A stretch of 22,183 nt of DNA. It comes from Entrophospora sp. SA101. Its lineage: Eukaryota; Glomeromycota; Glomeromycetes; Entrophosporales; Entrophosporaceae. The stretch's first letter is position 1. Each line of letters starts with the position of its first letter. Location of the stretch: assembly GCA_958430865.1 (NCBI GenBank), contig CAUDNR010000610.1, forward strand, positions 669 through 22,851, given 5' to 3'. Below the pieces are notes generated by a model. That model was not told where the DNA came from, did no database searches, and saw nothing but the letters and a program-made list of their open reading frames with translations. Shown one piece after another: positions 6,680-18,200 of this stretch. Position numbers and translations under genes: made by a program.

Positions 6680-9600
6680 TTAATTCAATAAATCGCTGAT
6701 CTTCATTGAAGTAGGCGATGATGAGGCATGAATTGATGTTGATGGCGATAATTCATCACCACATCCTTCCATATGTTTTTGTTGTTGTTGTGAATTTATA
6801 ACGATACTTAATGAAGAATTATCACTTTTGGTATTATTGTTATATTCGTGTTTAATAGGACTACTAGTAATACTAGAAGTACTTCTTTCTGGCGGCGGCG
6901 ATGGTGATAGTGACTTTTGTATAAATTGGTTGTTATTATTATTTAAAGATGAGGAAATGTTATTATTTATATCTGAATGAAATACATTATTATTAATATT
7001 ACTATTATCATTGATAGTTTGTGATTTAATTGAAGAAGAGTGATTGTCAAATAGAGCTTTGTTATTCCTAGATGTTGACGAAGGTGGCGGTGTCATTAAT
7101 GATGAAGTATTGGTGGTGGCAGGTGGTGACGATGATGACGACAAATATGTTGTCTTTAGAGCAAGTTGAGGATGGTGATGATTATTATGATTATAATCGA
7201 TATCAATATCACCTATGCCACTATCATTATGTAAAGAACCATCGTCGCTTCCTCCTCCGCCGCTAACACTATTATTATCTTCTTCATGATCATCACAAAT
7301 CATATGGTCACTATTATCAGTGTTCTTATCATTGTCATTATTCTTATTGTCACTATTTTTTGTCCCAGTAGCACCAGTACCACTGGTGGAAGTAGTAGTT
7401 ATTGTTGTTATAGTGGATGGGGTTGATGGAGATGACGGAGATGATGGAGATGATGATATTAATCCGCTATGGTTTGACGGCGTTGTCGTTGTTGTAACAG
7501 TGACTAATTCGCCCGGTCTACGTTTTTGTACACCACCTCTTGTGAATACACCATCATGATACCCAGTCATATAATCAGGGTCAATTGTCCAATATCCACC
7601 TTTACCTTTACTTGCAGTAGTGGTTGATGCGCCACTACCCCCACTTCCTAATTCTGCATCTGAACGTGGTACTTTTTTGAAACATTTATTCAATGATAAA
7701 TTATGTCGTATTGTATTCTGCACATATATATAGTAGTAGAAAAAGAATATATTTGTTAGGAAAGGTAAAATAAATAAATGTTTGTTTATTTGTGTAAAAC
7801 AGAGGGGGGTGGGAAAAATTTTAATTAATTAAATTAAAAAAAGGGAATTTAAAATTAAAAATTATTTGTTTATCTATTATACTTGTTATTGCTTTAGATA
7901 GAATGTTATTATTTCTGCTAACTAATCTTTTCTCAACTACTATTGTAATTGCTTGTAACACAAAGTTAAAATGCGAAAAGCATTTCTATAATAAGTGAAA
8001 ACAGGTTTTTTTTATATAATTTGTCATCACAATAAACTAGACACAAATAAGCATTATTTTCAAAAAAATTAAATTCATCATCATCATCAAAAAAATCATT
8101 CATCAAATAGAAGTATTGTTCTATATTATTAACTAGATCGGGGTTACCCGTAATAATTTATATTATAATATAAAAATGTGTAAAAAAAATTTTTTTTCTA
8201 TATTAAGTTTTTTTTTTTATAAGGAAAATTAAAATGAAATTTTGGATTGGTGTAAGATAATAATAAAATAACGATCATGATGATGGTACCCCAAAAAATG
8301 ATTGATCAACCAATTACTAAAATAAAATTACTTTATAATAATTAAATAAAAACTAACCTGCCAACCAGTATCATCAGCTTTATATAACTGTGGATAACGT
8401 TCCATTATCCAATGGTAAACTTCACGTAATGTTAATCTATGTTCAGGTGAATCTAAAATAGCTTGAGCTATTAATGATGAGTAAGAGAATGGAGGACGTC
8501 TACGTCTTCTTGGTGGTCTATTGTTTAGCTCTGGTGTTACTGTGACAAATGGTTCAGTTATAACATTTTGTGATGTGTGGCTTCTTTGATATGGGCGTAT
8601 TGGAGTTGATTGGCTAGATCCATTGTGAATCAATGTATTACTATTATCATGATGATGACTATTATTATTATTATTATTGCTGCTACCATTAGAACTATTA
8701 TTGTTATTAGATGATGGTGGAGATGGAGATTGTTGAGTTGATCGATATAAATTTGATTTAGATGACGTTTTTATACGAGTGTTGTTTTTATTAATGTTAG
8801 TATTATTAGGATTATTAATATTGGGTTTATTAGTAGTGGAATTATTAATAGTAGCAGTAGAGTTCGTATTTTGGGAAGAATGGTGATGGTTATGATGGTC
8901 ATGATGATATTGTTGTGTAGAAAGTTGGGGTGGATAAGGATAGTAATAATGAGTGGCTGGTGATGATGATGAGGTTGAAGGAGGTGATTTTTGATGTGAA
9001 TAATATGAAGTAGAAGAGGGTGGTGGTGAAGGTGAAGGATGTGGTGGCGAGGAATGAGAATTTGGAGATGATAAGAAAGGAGGGTAAGTATTTAGGTAAG
9101 GTGTAGTAGGTGTTGGTTGCTGCTGCTGCTGCTGCTGTTGTTGTATTATTGATGTGGATAAAGATGGTAATTGAGAAGAATGAGAATCAGAAGAAGATGG
9201 ATCATGATTTATTGAAAGATTCTGATTCTGATGTTGTTGATGTTGTTGTTGATGTTGATGTGGATGATATTGATGTGGATGTTGGAATTTCTGAATATCG
9301 CTGTTGTTATTCCTATAATTGAAAGAAGGATCTCTTTGTTGATTCATTGATGAAGAGGATGGAGATGATGACGAAGGAGATGGAGATGGTAATATTCGAG
9401 GAAGCAAATTATGGGAAATAGTGCTAATAGGTGGTAAGGTAGGTAAAGTAGTCATATTTGATATTATTGGTGGTGACGGTGGTGGCGGTGATAACGAAGA
9501 TGAAATATTTTCTAATTCTATCGATTCTTGTGATGATGAAGAAGTAGATATTGAAATAGGTTTAGTAAGAAGAAGGGAGTTTTTAGGTGTAATATAATTA

Positions 9601-9716
9601 CTATTATAATAATTAGTGTTGTTGTTGGTTATTCTACTTGTATTTTGATTTTGTTGTTCTTCTTGATAATAATAGTTTTTTTTAGAGGAAATACCAGTTG
9701 TATGGTGTCGTGACAT
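6680..9716 (-). CDS. Forkhead transcription factor, two exons (HCM1/Sep1-like type)
   Basis: Predicted nuclear DNA-binding regulator of 798 residues. Exon 1 is 9716-8358 (453 codons) and exon 2 is 7717-6680 (345 codons plus stop). The join is phase 0, CAG|GTTAGT to GTGCAG|AAT, giving [16 protein letters not shown], the hallmark recognition helix of forkhead domains. The domain covers about residues 406-503: [28 protein letters not shown], the recognition helix, then [12 protein letters not shown]. Between KVPR and GKGGYW there is a Gly/Ser/Thr insertion longer than usual. Five Arg (403-407) and QKRR (517-520) are candidate nuclear signals. The N-terminal 400 residues are disordered, with Q9 at 192-200, His/Gln runs at 146-165 and Asn/Ser tracts. 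No FHA domain is visible, so it is unlike Fkh1/Fkh2. CDK-type sites are TPIR (371-374) and SPIK (739-742). The ATG is supported by an in-frame TAA four codons upstream. Confidence 0.88.
7718..8357 (-). other. Forkhead gene intron, 640 nt, contains the duplication breakpoint
   Basis: Donor GTTAGTTTTT (from 8357) and acceptor TATATGTGCAG (ending 7718) are canonical GT-AG. A CTACTACTA stretch 14-22 nt before the acceptor could hold the branch point. Retaining the intron would add [12 protein letters not shown] residues after GWQV and stop, truncating the DNA-binding domain. At 640 nt it is long for a fungal intron. The left edge of the tandem duplication (8134) falls inside it, 224 nt from the donor. 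Confidence 0.8.
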
Positions 9717-9767
9717 GTAAGATAATTAAAAAAGAACCAACCATGTGAGAAAAGATTGGTTTGTATT

Positions 9768-9811
9768 TGATTGATTGATTGATCGATGATTGATTGATTG
9801 ATCGGTCGATG
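9768..9811. repeat. TGAT/TGATCGA tandem repeat near the start codon
   Basis: The tract has repeated TGAT units interrupted by TGATCGA and TGATCGGTCGATG, 52-95 bases upstream of the forkhead ATG, probably within the 5' UTR or core promoter. The same tract recurs at 15260-15303 in copy 2. Confidence 0.8.
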
Positions 9812-9877
9812 TGAAAGAATATATTTTGTTTTTACAAATCAAAATAAAATAAAATAAAAATTATCTTTAGAAAAAGC

Positions 9878-9885
9878 TTGTTTAC
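9878..9885 (-). promoter_or_regulatory. Candidate forkhead binding site GTAAACAA, copy 1
   Basis: The plus strand reads TTGTTTAC, so the gene strand reads GTAAACAA. This is the textbook forkhead core (RTAAACAA), 162 bases before the start codon. An identical site is at 15370-15377 in copy 2. Autoregulation is an inference. Such short AT-rich words also arise by chance. Confidence 0.4.
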
Positions 9886-11040
9886 TTGATTGTTTTAATC
9901 AGAATTTTTAAATAAATCTTGATGATTAAGGAGTTTTTAATGATTAATTTTTTTCTTGATTTTGAAAGAAATACTGTTGTTTGTTTATTATGTATATATA
10001 TATATTATATTATATAAGTAAAGAGGATAAAAACAAACAGAGAAGAGAATATGAAAAAAAAAGATTTTTATAAAATTATGTTAGTAAAAATTTTTAAATT
10101 AATATAATAAATAAATAAATAAATATATATATATATAATAGTAATGATGATGATGATAAATAGGAAATAGTAATTGGGATTTTTTTTTCTAAAAAAAAAA
10201 AAAAAATGAAGAAAATTAATTTTTATAAAAAAAAAACAAGAAAAAAATCATTAAGGGAAAAAAAATTTTTAAATCTGTTTAAGAAAAGTGCCTGTATATA
10301 AGTTTTTTTTTCACTAATAAATAAATAAATAAAAAATAGTTATAATATATAAATAAACAAAAATCATTTATTTATTTATTTTAAACAATTTCCATTATAA
10401 ATTTATTGTATATATATTATTTATTATAAATACATAAATATGTAATTTTTTTAAAAAAAATCGTTTTCTTTTTGTAAACTTAAAAAGCAAGATAATTAAT
10501 TGCGTTCATATCGTTTTATTATATTAAATCCTTTATTAAATTTGTTTATTTATTACTATTTAGAGAATTCTTTATTAGATTAATAATCAACTAATATCCA
10601 AATCAGACTAATTAACCGTTAAAGAAGAGGAATCCACTCGCTAAATTAATCATTCATTATAAAGCTATTTACTAACTGACTCGAGCTAATCATTTTTATT
10701 AAGCTACTAATCATAATTAATGGAATTATCTTACAAAGTAATACCAAGATAATTAATAACTATCATTGTCAAGAGTTTCAAATTGAGATCCTATTATTAA
10801 TGAGAATAAAATTTATTAAAGGTAACGAACAAACGAGCGACGATGTTAATTCATTCTCTTTTACATTCTTCTCTTCATATCTACATTATTTATATTATTG
10901 TATTTATACAAATATGTCACAAATAAAATAAAAAAACAAAATTTTTTATTTATTAATCATTAATAGTAATTTTAAATTCTTGTTTTATTATTATGTAAGA
11001 AGTAAATAAATAAATGTGATAAAATAGAATTTATTTATTT

Positions 11041-11074
11041 GTTTGTTTGTTTGTTTGTTTGTTGTTGTTTGTTT
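11041..11074. repeat. GTTT tandem array with overlapping TGTTTGT cores
   Basis: Five GTTT units followed by GTTGTTGTTTGTTT. Each overlapping TGTTTGT is a weaker forkhead-type core (ACAAACA on the gene strand), so the array could bind forkhead proteins cooperatively or be a plain microsatellite. It is repeated at 16533-16566. Confidence 0.6.
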
Positions 11075-13849
11075 ATTTATTACTTTATAAGCATTTATTT
11101 ATTCGTTGTATATATTTAAATTGTGTGATATAAATATTTCTAAATTTTTTTAAAAATTAACCGAGGGTAATCTTCCCTCTTGATTAATTAATTAATTTAA
11201 TTAATTAATTAATTTATCTTTATTTATTTACCAATCAGTCAATCAGTCAATCAATTAATCAGATAATATACATACATATACACTTATATATATATGGTAT
11301 GTTAGCTTTATTCATCTTTTGTGTAATCGTGATTTTTGGTTTTAATTTTCCGAAGCCCCGAAAAATTAAATAAATTAATTTAATTAATTAATTCTTTTTA
11401 CTATAATTTGAAACCTTTTTTTGCTCATCTATCACATGACTATTTGATACGTGACGTAATTTTTTTAAAATTAAAACTCGTGCAACATCAAAATTTAAAA
11501 AAATAGTAATTCTGATAGAAAAAAAAAAAAAGGCGTAAAAAAAAATTACTAAAAACAAGCTCTTTATTATTATTATTATTAAATATAAATATATCCATCA
11601 AATATGACAGAAAAAAAGTAATAAATAGTATGTAATAGTATGTGTGTGTAAACGCACGTTTTTGTGTGCAATTCGTGCAATTTATACATTTTCGAAAATA
11701 CGATTAAAATTTCAAAAATTTATAATTCTTTGATCGCTTACATTTTTGTGTAATAAATAATATTTATTTTTAAAATTTTTTTTATTAATTAGTTAATAAA
11801 TAAATAAATAAATAAATAAATAATAATAATGATAATGTACCACTACTACACAAATTACATGCACATCGTATAGTGTATATATACTGTATATGAAATGAAT
11901 TAGAAAATATGTTAATATTATTTATTTATTTATTTATTAGAAGTGAGTGATTCGAAGTCTAAGAAATATTTATTATTTTGGTTATAATTACTATAATTAC
12001 TTTAGAAATTTGATTAAAACCATTTATTGGTATTAGGCATTTCCCCCTTTCGGCAATCATACCCGGGCAATTATCCCAAAAAATTCTTGCCAATCTAGTT
12101 AATAAATAGAAATCCGACTAACCAATCGATCGATCAAATATGTCAATTGCAATTGAAATTATATTATCGCCAAGCATATAATTCAATTACAAATTATATA
12201 GTCTAACCTAATGTTATGGTGATTCTATCGGCTAATCTATTAATCTACTCATTTAATATTATTACAACAACAATAAGTTTATTGTTTGTTTGTTTATCTC
12301 TATTTATGTATTTTAATTATGTATTTATGTAATAAAAAAAAAAATGAAATCAAATTCAGTATTCGAGAATCAATTTACTCATTTAAACTTGCGAAACTCG
12401 GATATATAAAAAAAAAATATATGATTATACAGTTTAATTTTTTTTTTTAGGTAATATGCTGCTTATTTTTACGTAATATACACATACCATTTAAAAAAGA
12501 ATTACCAATTTTATATCAATTGAATATTATTAATGATAAAAATCAATATTTCGATCTTTAATTTTCGATCTTTGTGAAATAAAATAAATTATGTGTGTTC
12601 TACATGCGTGCGTGTATATTATTATAGATGTGATTTTTGAAAAAAAAATATTATTTTTAAATTCGGAAATCTGTCGAATTAATTCCGAATTTTTTATACA
12701 TGTTAATATATAAATAAGCACACGTGCATACGCACACACGATTTTCTCTCTCCTCCTCCCCCTCTCTTTATCTAGCTTTTTCTAAATTTAATTAAGTTCA
12801 TTATTGCTATTACTATTATATTAATGTCCTTATGTCATTATAGTTATTAGTAATCAATCGGGAATACGATAATCAAAACAAATATCATTCATTCCTAATT
12901 ATTAACTATATATATATATATATATACACACAAACATAGTTATCATTATCACACAGTATCTATCATCTACTACGCATTATCAATTATTTTATTAAATATT
13001 ATTAGCTGTTGTTGATCGACTAATAAACAACATTAGAATGATTATAATGATTATTATATATTAAAACAAAAACTTTCTCCGTGGAAGAATTCCCATGAAA
13101 AATAATAAAAATAGTAATAATGATAATGATTAATAATAGTATAACAATTATTATTCTAAATTCTTTTTTAGAATTTTTTTATTTTGATTTTTAACGTCTT
13201 TTAATTAATTATCAAAACAAACATCAAACAAAAATGTTACACGATGAATTCTTTTTCAAAATTATTTATCACCCGTCATCAATCAAATCAATCAATATAT
13301 ATATAACATGTATATATATATATATATCACACATATCATATGAATGTCGTTGCATCTTACATGTACAAAAAATCAATTTTGAAAATAATAAAATCAACAT
13401 TACATTTTTGCACCACAAACATTTTTTTCAAATATAATATATATTCATTTTCATGTAACAAACAAAAATTTTAAAGATAACAAAAAAATGATTGTTTATT
13501 AAAATAATAAATTGATATTTTTATAAAATTCCTGGATTTTATACATTGAGATTTGTTTATTCTTAATGTAGTAAATTATCTTCATCCATGTACCCGTGCT
13601 TGATTAGATTGCGCTCTAACCATATTAGATCGGGGTTACCCGTAATAATTTATATTATAATATAAAAATGTGTAAAAAAAATTTTTTTTCTATATTAAGT
13701 TTTTTTTTTTATAAGGAAAATTAAAATGAAATTTTGGATTGGTGTAAGATAATAATAAAATAACGATCATGATGATGGTACCCCAAAAAATGATTGATCA
13801 ACCAATTACTAAAATAAAATTACTTTATAATAATTAAATAAAAACTAAC

Positions 13850-15208
13850 CTGCCAACCAGTATCATCAGCTTTATATAACTGTGGATAACGTTCCATTAT
13901 CCAATGGTAAACTTCACGTAATGTTAATCTATGTTCAGGTGAATCTAAAATAGCTTGAGCTATTAATGATGAGTAAGAGAATGGAGGACGTCTACGTCTT
14001 CTTGGTGGTCTATTGTTTAGCTCTGGTGTTACTGTGACAAATGGTTCAGTTATAACATTTTGTGATGTGTGGCTTCTTTGATATGGGCGTATTGGAGTTG
14101 ATTGGCTAGATCCATTGTGAATCAATGTATTACTATTATCATGATGATGACTATTATTATTATTATTATTGCTGCTACCATTAGAACTATTATTGTTATT
14201 AGATGATGGTGGAGATGGAGATTGTTGAGTTGATCGATATAAATTTGATTTAGATGACGTTTTTATACGAGTGTTGTTTTTATTAATGTTAGTATTATTA
14301 GGATTATTAATATTGGGTTTATTAGTAGTGGAATTATTAATAGTAGCAGTAGAGTTCGTATTTTGGGAAGAATGGTGATGGTTATGATGGTCATGATGAT
14401 ATTGTTGTGTAGAAAGTTGGGGTGGATAAGGATAGTAATAATGAGTGGCTGGTGATGATGATGAGGTTGAAGGAGGTGATTTTTGATGTGAATAATATGA
14501 AGTAGAAGAGGGTGGTGGTGAAGGTGAAGGATGTGGTGGCGAGGAATGAGAATTTGGAGATGATAAGAAAGGAGGGTAAGTATTTAGGTAAGGTGTAGTA
14601 GGTGTTGGTTGCTGCTGCTGCTGCTGCTGTTGTTGTATTATTGATGTGGATAAAGATGGTAATTGAGAAGAATGAGAATCAGAAGAAGATGGATCATGAT
14701 TTATTGAAAGATTCTGATTCTGATGTTGTTGATGTTGTTGTTGATGTTGATGTGGATGATATTGATGTGGATGTTGGAATTTCTGAATATCGCTGTTGTT
14801 ATTCCTATAATTGAAAGAAGGATCTCTTTGTTGATTCATTGATGAAGAGGATGGAGATGATGACGAAGGAGATGGAGATGGTAATATTCGAGGAAGCAAA
14901 TTATGGGAAATAGTGCTAATAGGTGGTAAGGTAGGTAAAGTAGTCATATTTGATATTATTGGTGGTGACGGTGGTGGCGGTGATAACGAAGATGAAATAT
15001 TTTCTAATTCTATCGATTCTTGTGATGATGAAGAAGTAGATATTGAAATAGGTTTAGTAAGAAGAAGGGAGTTTTTAGGTGTAATATAATTACTATTATA
15101 ATAATTAGTGTTGTTGTTGGTTATTCTACTTGTATTTTGATTTTGTTGTTCTTCTTGATAATAATAGTTTTTTTTAGAGGAAATACCAGTTGTATGGTGT
15201 CGTGACAT
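13850..15208 (-). CDS. Duplicate forkhead exon 1 (N-terminal 453 residues), no exon 2 of its own
   Basis: Identical to exon 1 at 8358-9716. It encodes the disordered N-terminus and the first 47 or so residues of the forkhead domain up to GWQ, followed by an intact CAG|GTTAGT donor at 13849. The next downstream DNA on this strand is 224 nt of intron and then the upstream region of copy 1, so the recognition helix and wing are absent. Read without splicing it ends nine residues later (462 in all) and could not bind DNA as a forkhead. It can yield a full protein only by splicing about 6.1 kb to the acceptor at 7718, skipping exon 1 of copy 1, which has no acceptor of its own. It may thus be an alternative first exon, a truncated pseudogene or an assembly duplicate. 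Confidence 0.8.
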
Positions 15209-18200
15209 GTAAGATAATTAAAAAAGAACCAACCATGTGAGAAAAGATTGGTTTGTATTTGATTGATTGATTGATCGATGATTGATTGATTGATCGGTCG
15301 ATGTGAAAGAATATATTTTGTTTTTACAAATCAAAATAAAATAAAATAAAAATTATCTTTAGAAAAAGCTTGTTTACTTGATTGTTTTAATCAGAATTTT
15401 TAAATAAATCTTGATGATTAAGGAGTTTTTAATGATTAATTTTTTTCTTGATTTTGAAAGAAATACTGTTGTTTGTTTATTATGTATATATATATATTAT
15501 ATTATATAAGTAAAGAGGATAAAAACAAACAGAGAAGAGAATATGAAAAAAAAAGATTTTTATAAAATTATGTTAGTAAAAATTTTTAAATTAATATAAT
15601 AAATAAATAAATAAATATATATATATATAATAGTAATGATGATGATGATAAATAGGAAATAGTAATTGGGATTTTTTTTTCTAAAAAAAAAAAAAAAATG
15701 AAGAAAATTAATTTTTATAAAAAAAAAACAAGAAAAAAATCATTAAGGGAAAAAAAATTTTTAAATCTGTTTAAGAAAAGTGCCTGTATATAAGTTTTTT
15801 TTTCACTAATAAATAAATAAATAAAAAATAGTTATAATATATAAATAAACAAAAATCATTTATTTATTTATTTTAAACAATTTCCATTATAAATTTATTG
15901 TATATATATTATTTATTATAAATACATAAATATGTAATTTTTTTAAAAAAAATCGTTTTCTTTTTGTAAACTTAAAAAGCAAGATAATTAATTGCGTTCA
16001 TATCGTTTTATTATATTAAATCCTTTATTAAATTTGTTTATTTATTACTATTTAGAGAATTCTTTATTAGATTAATAATCAACTAATATCCAAATCAGAC
16101 TAATTAACCGTTAAAGAAGAGGAATCCACTCGCTAAATTAATCATTCATTATAAAGCTATTTACTAACTGACTCGAGCTAATCATTTTTATTAAGCTACT
16201 AATCATAATTAATGGAATTATCTTACAAAGTAATACCAAGATAATTAATAACTATCATTGTCAAGAGTTTCAAATTGAGATCCTATTATTAATGAGAATA
16301 AAATTTATTAAAGGTAACGAACAAACGAGCGACGATGTTAATTCATTCTCTTTTACATTCTTCTCTTCATATCTACATTATTTATATTATTGTATTTATA
16401 CAAATATGTCACAAATAAAATAAAAAAACAAAATTTTTTATTTATTAATCATTAATAGTAATTTTAAATTCTTGTTTTATTATTATGTAAGAAGTAAATA
16501 AATAAATGTGATAAAATAGAATTTATTTATTTGTTTGTTTGTTTGTTTGTTTGTTGTTGTTTGTTTATTTATTACTTTATAAGCATTTATTTATTCGTTG
16601 TATATATTTAAATTGTGTGATATAAATATTTCTAAATTTTTTTAAAAATTAACCGAGGGTAATCTTCCCTCTTGATTAATTAATTAATTTAATTAATTAA
16701 TTAATTTATCTTTATTTATTTACCAATCAGTCAATCAGTCAATCAATTAATCAGATAATATACATACATATACACTTATATATATATGGTATGTTAGCTT
16801 TATTCATCTTTTGTGTAATCGTGATTTTTGGTTTTAATTTTCCGAAGCCCCGAAAAATTAAATAAATTAATTTAATTAATTAATTCTTTTTACTATAATT
16901 TGAAACCTTTTTTTGCTCATCTATCACATGACTATTTGATACGTGACGTAATTTTTTTAAAATTAAAACTCGTGCAACATCAAAATTTAAAAAAATAGTA
17001 ATTCTGATAGAAAAAAAAAAAAAGGCGTAAAAAAAAATTACTAAAAACAAGCTCTTTATTATTATTATTATTAAATATAAATATATCCATCAAATATGAC
17101 AGAAAAAAAGTAATAAATAGTATGTAATAGTATGTGTGTGTAAACGCACGTTTTTGTGTGCAATTCGTGCAATTTATACATTTTCGAAAATACGATTAAA
17201 ATTTCAAAAATTTATAATTCTTTGATCGCTTACATTTTTGTGTAATAAATAATATTTATTTTTAAAATTTTTTTTATTAATTAGTTAATAAATAAATAAA
17301 TAAATAAATAAATAATAATAATGATAATGTACCACTACTACACAAATTACATGCACATCGTATAGTGTATATATACTGTATATGAAATGAATTAGAAAAT
17401 ATGTTAATATTATTTATTTATTTATTTATTAGAAGTGAGTGATTCGAAGTCTAAGAAATATTTATTATTTTGGTTATAATTACTATAATTACTTTAGAAA
17501 TTTGATTAAAACCATTTATTGGTATTAGGCATTTCCCCCTTTCGGCAATCATACCCGGGCAATTATCCCAAAAAATTCTTGCCAATCTAGTTAATAAATA
17601 GAAATCCGACTAACCAATCGATCGATCAAATATGTCAATTGCAATTGAAATTATATTATCGCCAAGCATATAATTCAATTACAAATTATATAGTCTAACC
17701 TAATGTTATGGTGATTCTATCGGCTAATCTATTAATCTACTCATTTAATATTATTACAACAACAATAAGTTTATTGTTTGTTTGTTTATCTCTATTTATG
17801 TATTTTAATTATGTATTTATGTAATAAAAAAAAAAATGAAATCAAATTCAGTATTCGAGAATCAATTTACTCATTTAAACTTGCGAAACTCGGATATATA
17901 AAAAAAAAATATATGATTATACAGTTTAATTTTTTTTTTTAGGTAATATGCTGCTTATTTTTACGTAATATACACATACCATTTAAAAAAGAATTACCAA
18001 TTTTATATCAATTGAATATTATTAATGATAAAAATCAATATTTCGATCTTTAATTTTCGATCTTTGTGAAATAAAATAAATTATGTGTGTTCTACATGCG
18101 TGCGTGTATATTATTATAGATGTGATTTTTGAAAAAAAAATATTATTTTTAAATTCGGAAATCTGTCGAATTAATTCCGAATTTTTTATACATGTTAATA

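Larger units (their letters stand above)
8134..13625. repeat. Tandem duplication, copy 1 (5,492 bp)
   Basis: The sequence from 8134 recurs from 13626 with a constant offset of 5,492 bases to the end of copy 2. I saw no substitution or indel in any part compared, including A16 (10191-10206 versus 15683-15698), T11 and AT-dinucleotide runs. At the left edge base 8133 is C and the matching 13625 is T, so identity starts at 8134. The unit contains 224 nt of intron, exon 1 of the forkhead gene and about 3.9 kb upstream of it. Confidence 0.97.
9717..13625 (-). promoter_or_regulatory. Upstream region of forkhead exon 1, copy 1 (3.9 kb, no gene)
   Basis: No credible coding sequence. Two frames of 67-69 residues (12530-12739 minus, 13234-13437 plus) are AT-driven and lack motifs. 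The interval probably holds promoter, 5' UTR and possibly 5' UTR introns. TATA-rich runs lie at 9990-10016, about 275-300 bases before the ATG. Other contents are TGAT repeats (9768-9811), a GTTT array (11041-11074), TTAA/AATT repeats (11181-11214), CAATCAGT repeats (11233-11254), (TAAA)n near 11795-11822 and (AT)9 near 12907-12926. A small GC-rich hairpin GAGGG...CCCTC is at 11163-11179. Confidence 0.5.

Noticed and set aside
7250..7300. DSGIGD (residues 618-623) resembles a DSGxxS phosphodegron
   Set aside because: The second phosphoserine position is Asp and the surrounding sequence is low-complexity Asp/Asn/Ser. Not supportable as a degron.
7072..7559. Two plus-strand frames (7072-7266 and 7320-7559) with Val/Asp-rich sequence
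   Set aside because: They are antisense shadows of the Ser/Thr/Asp-rich part of forkhead exon 2, and have no motif.
6680..7725. Independent gene starting at GTG 7723 or ATG 7725 upstream of the [10 protein letters not shown] segment
   Set aside because: The ATG at 7725 is in the wrong frame, and GTG starts are not expected in nuclear fungal genes. The GTGCAG here is a splice acceptor, and joining to exon 1 restores an exact forkhead domain.
9110..9322. Plus-strand frame of 70 residues with Ala/Val/Asp repeats, and its copy at 14602-14814
   Set aside because: It is the antisense shadow of poly-Gln and His/Gln codons in forkhead exon 1.
12530..13437. Frames at 12530-12739 (minus) and 13234-13437 (plus), repeated at 18022-18231 and 18726-18929
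   Set aside because: Composition follows AT-rich DNA and simple repeats (Ile-Tyr runs from AT dinucleotides). The duplication preserves them exactly, so their repetition is no evidence of coding.
13598..13626. On the minus strand, GGTTAGAGCGC followed by about 20 bases at the end of each duplication copy looks like a tRNA D-arm and anticodon region
   Set aside because: The anticodon stem bases do not pair, no T-arm consensus (GGTTCRANTCC) follows, and the 5' acceptor side differs between the two copies without forming a stem.
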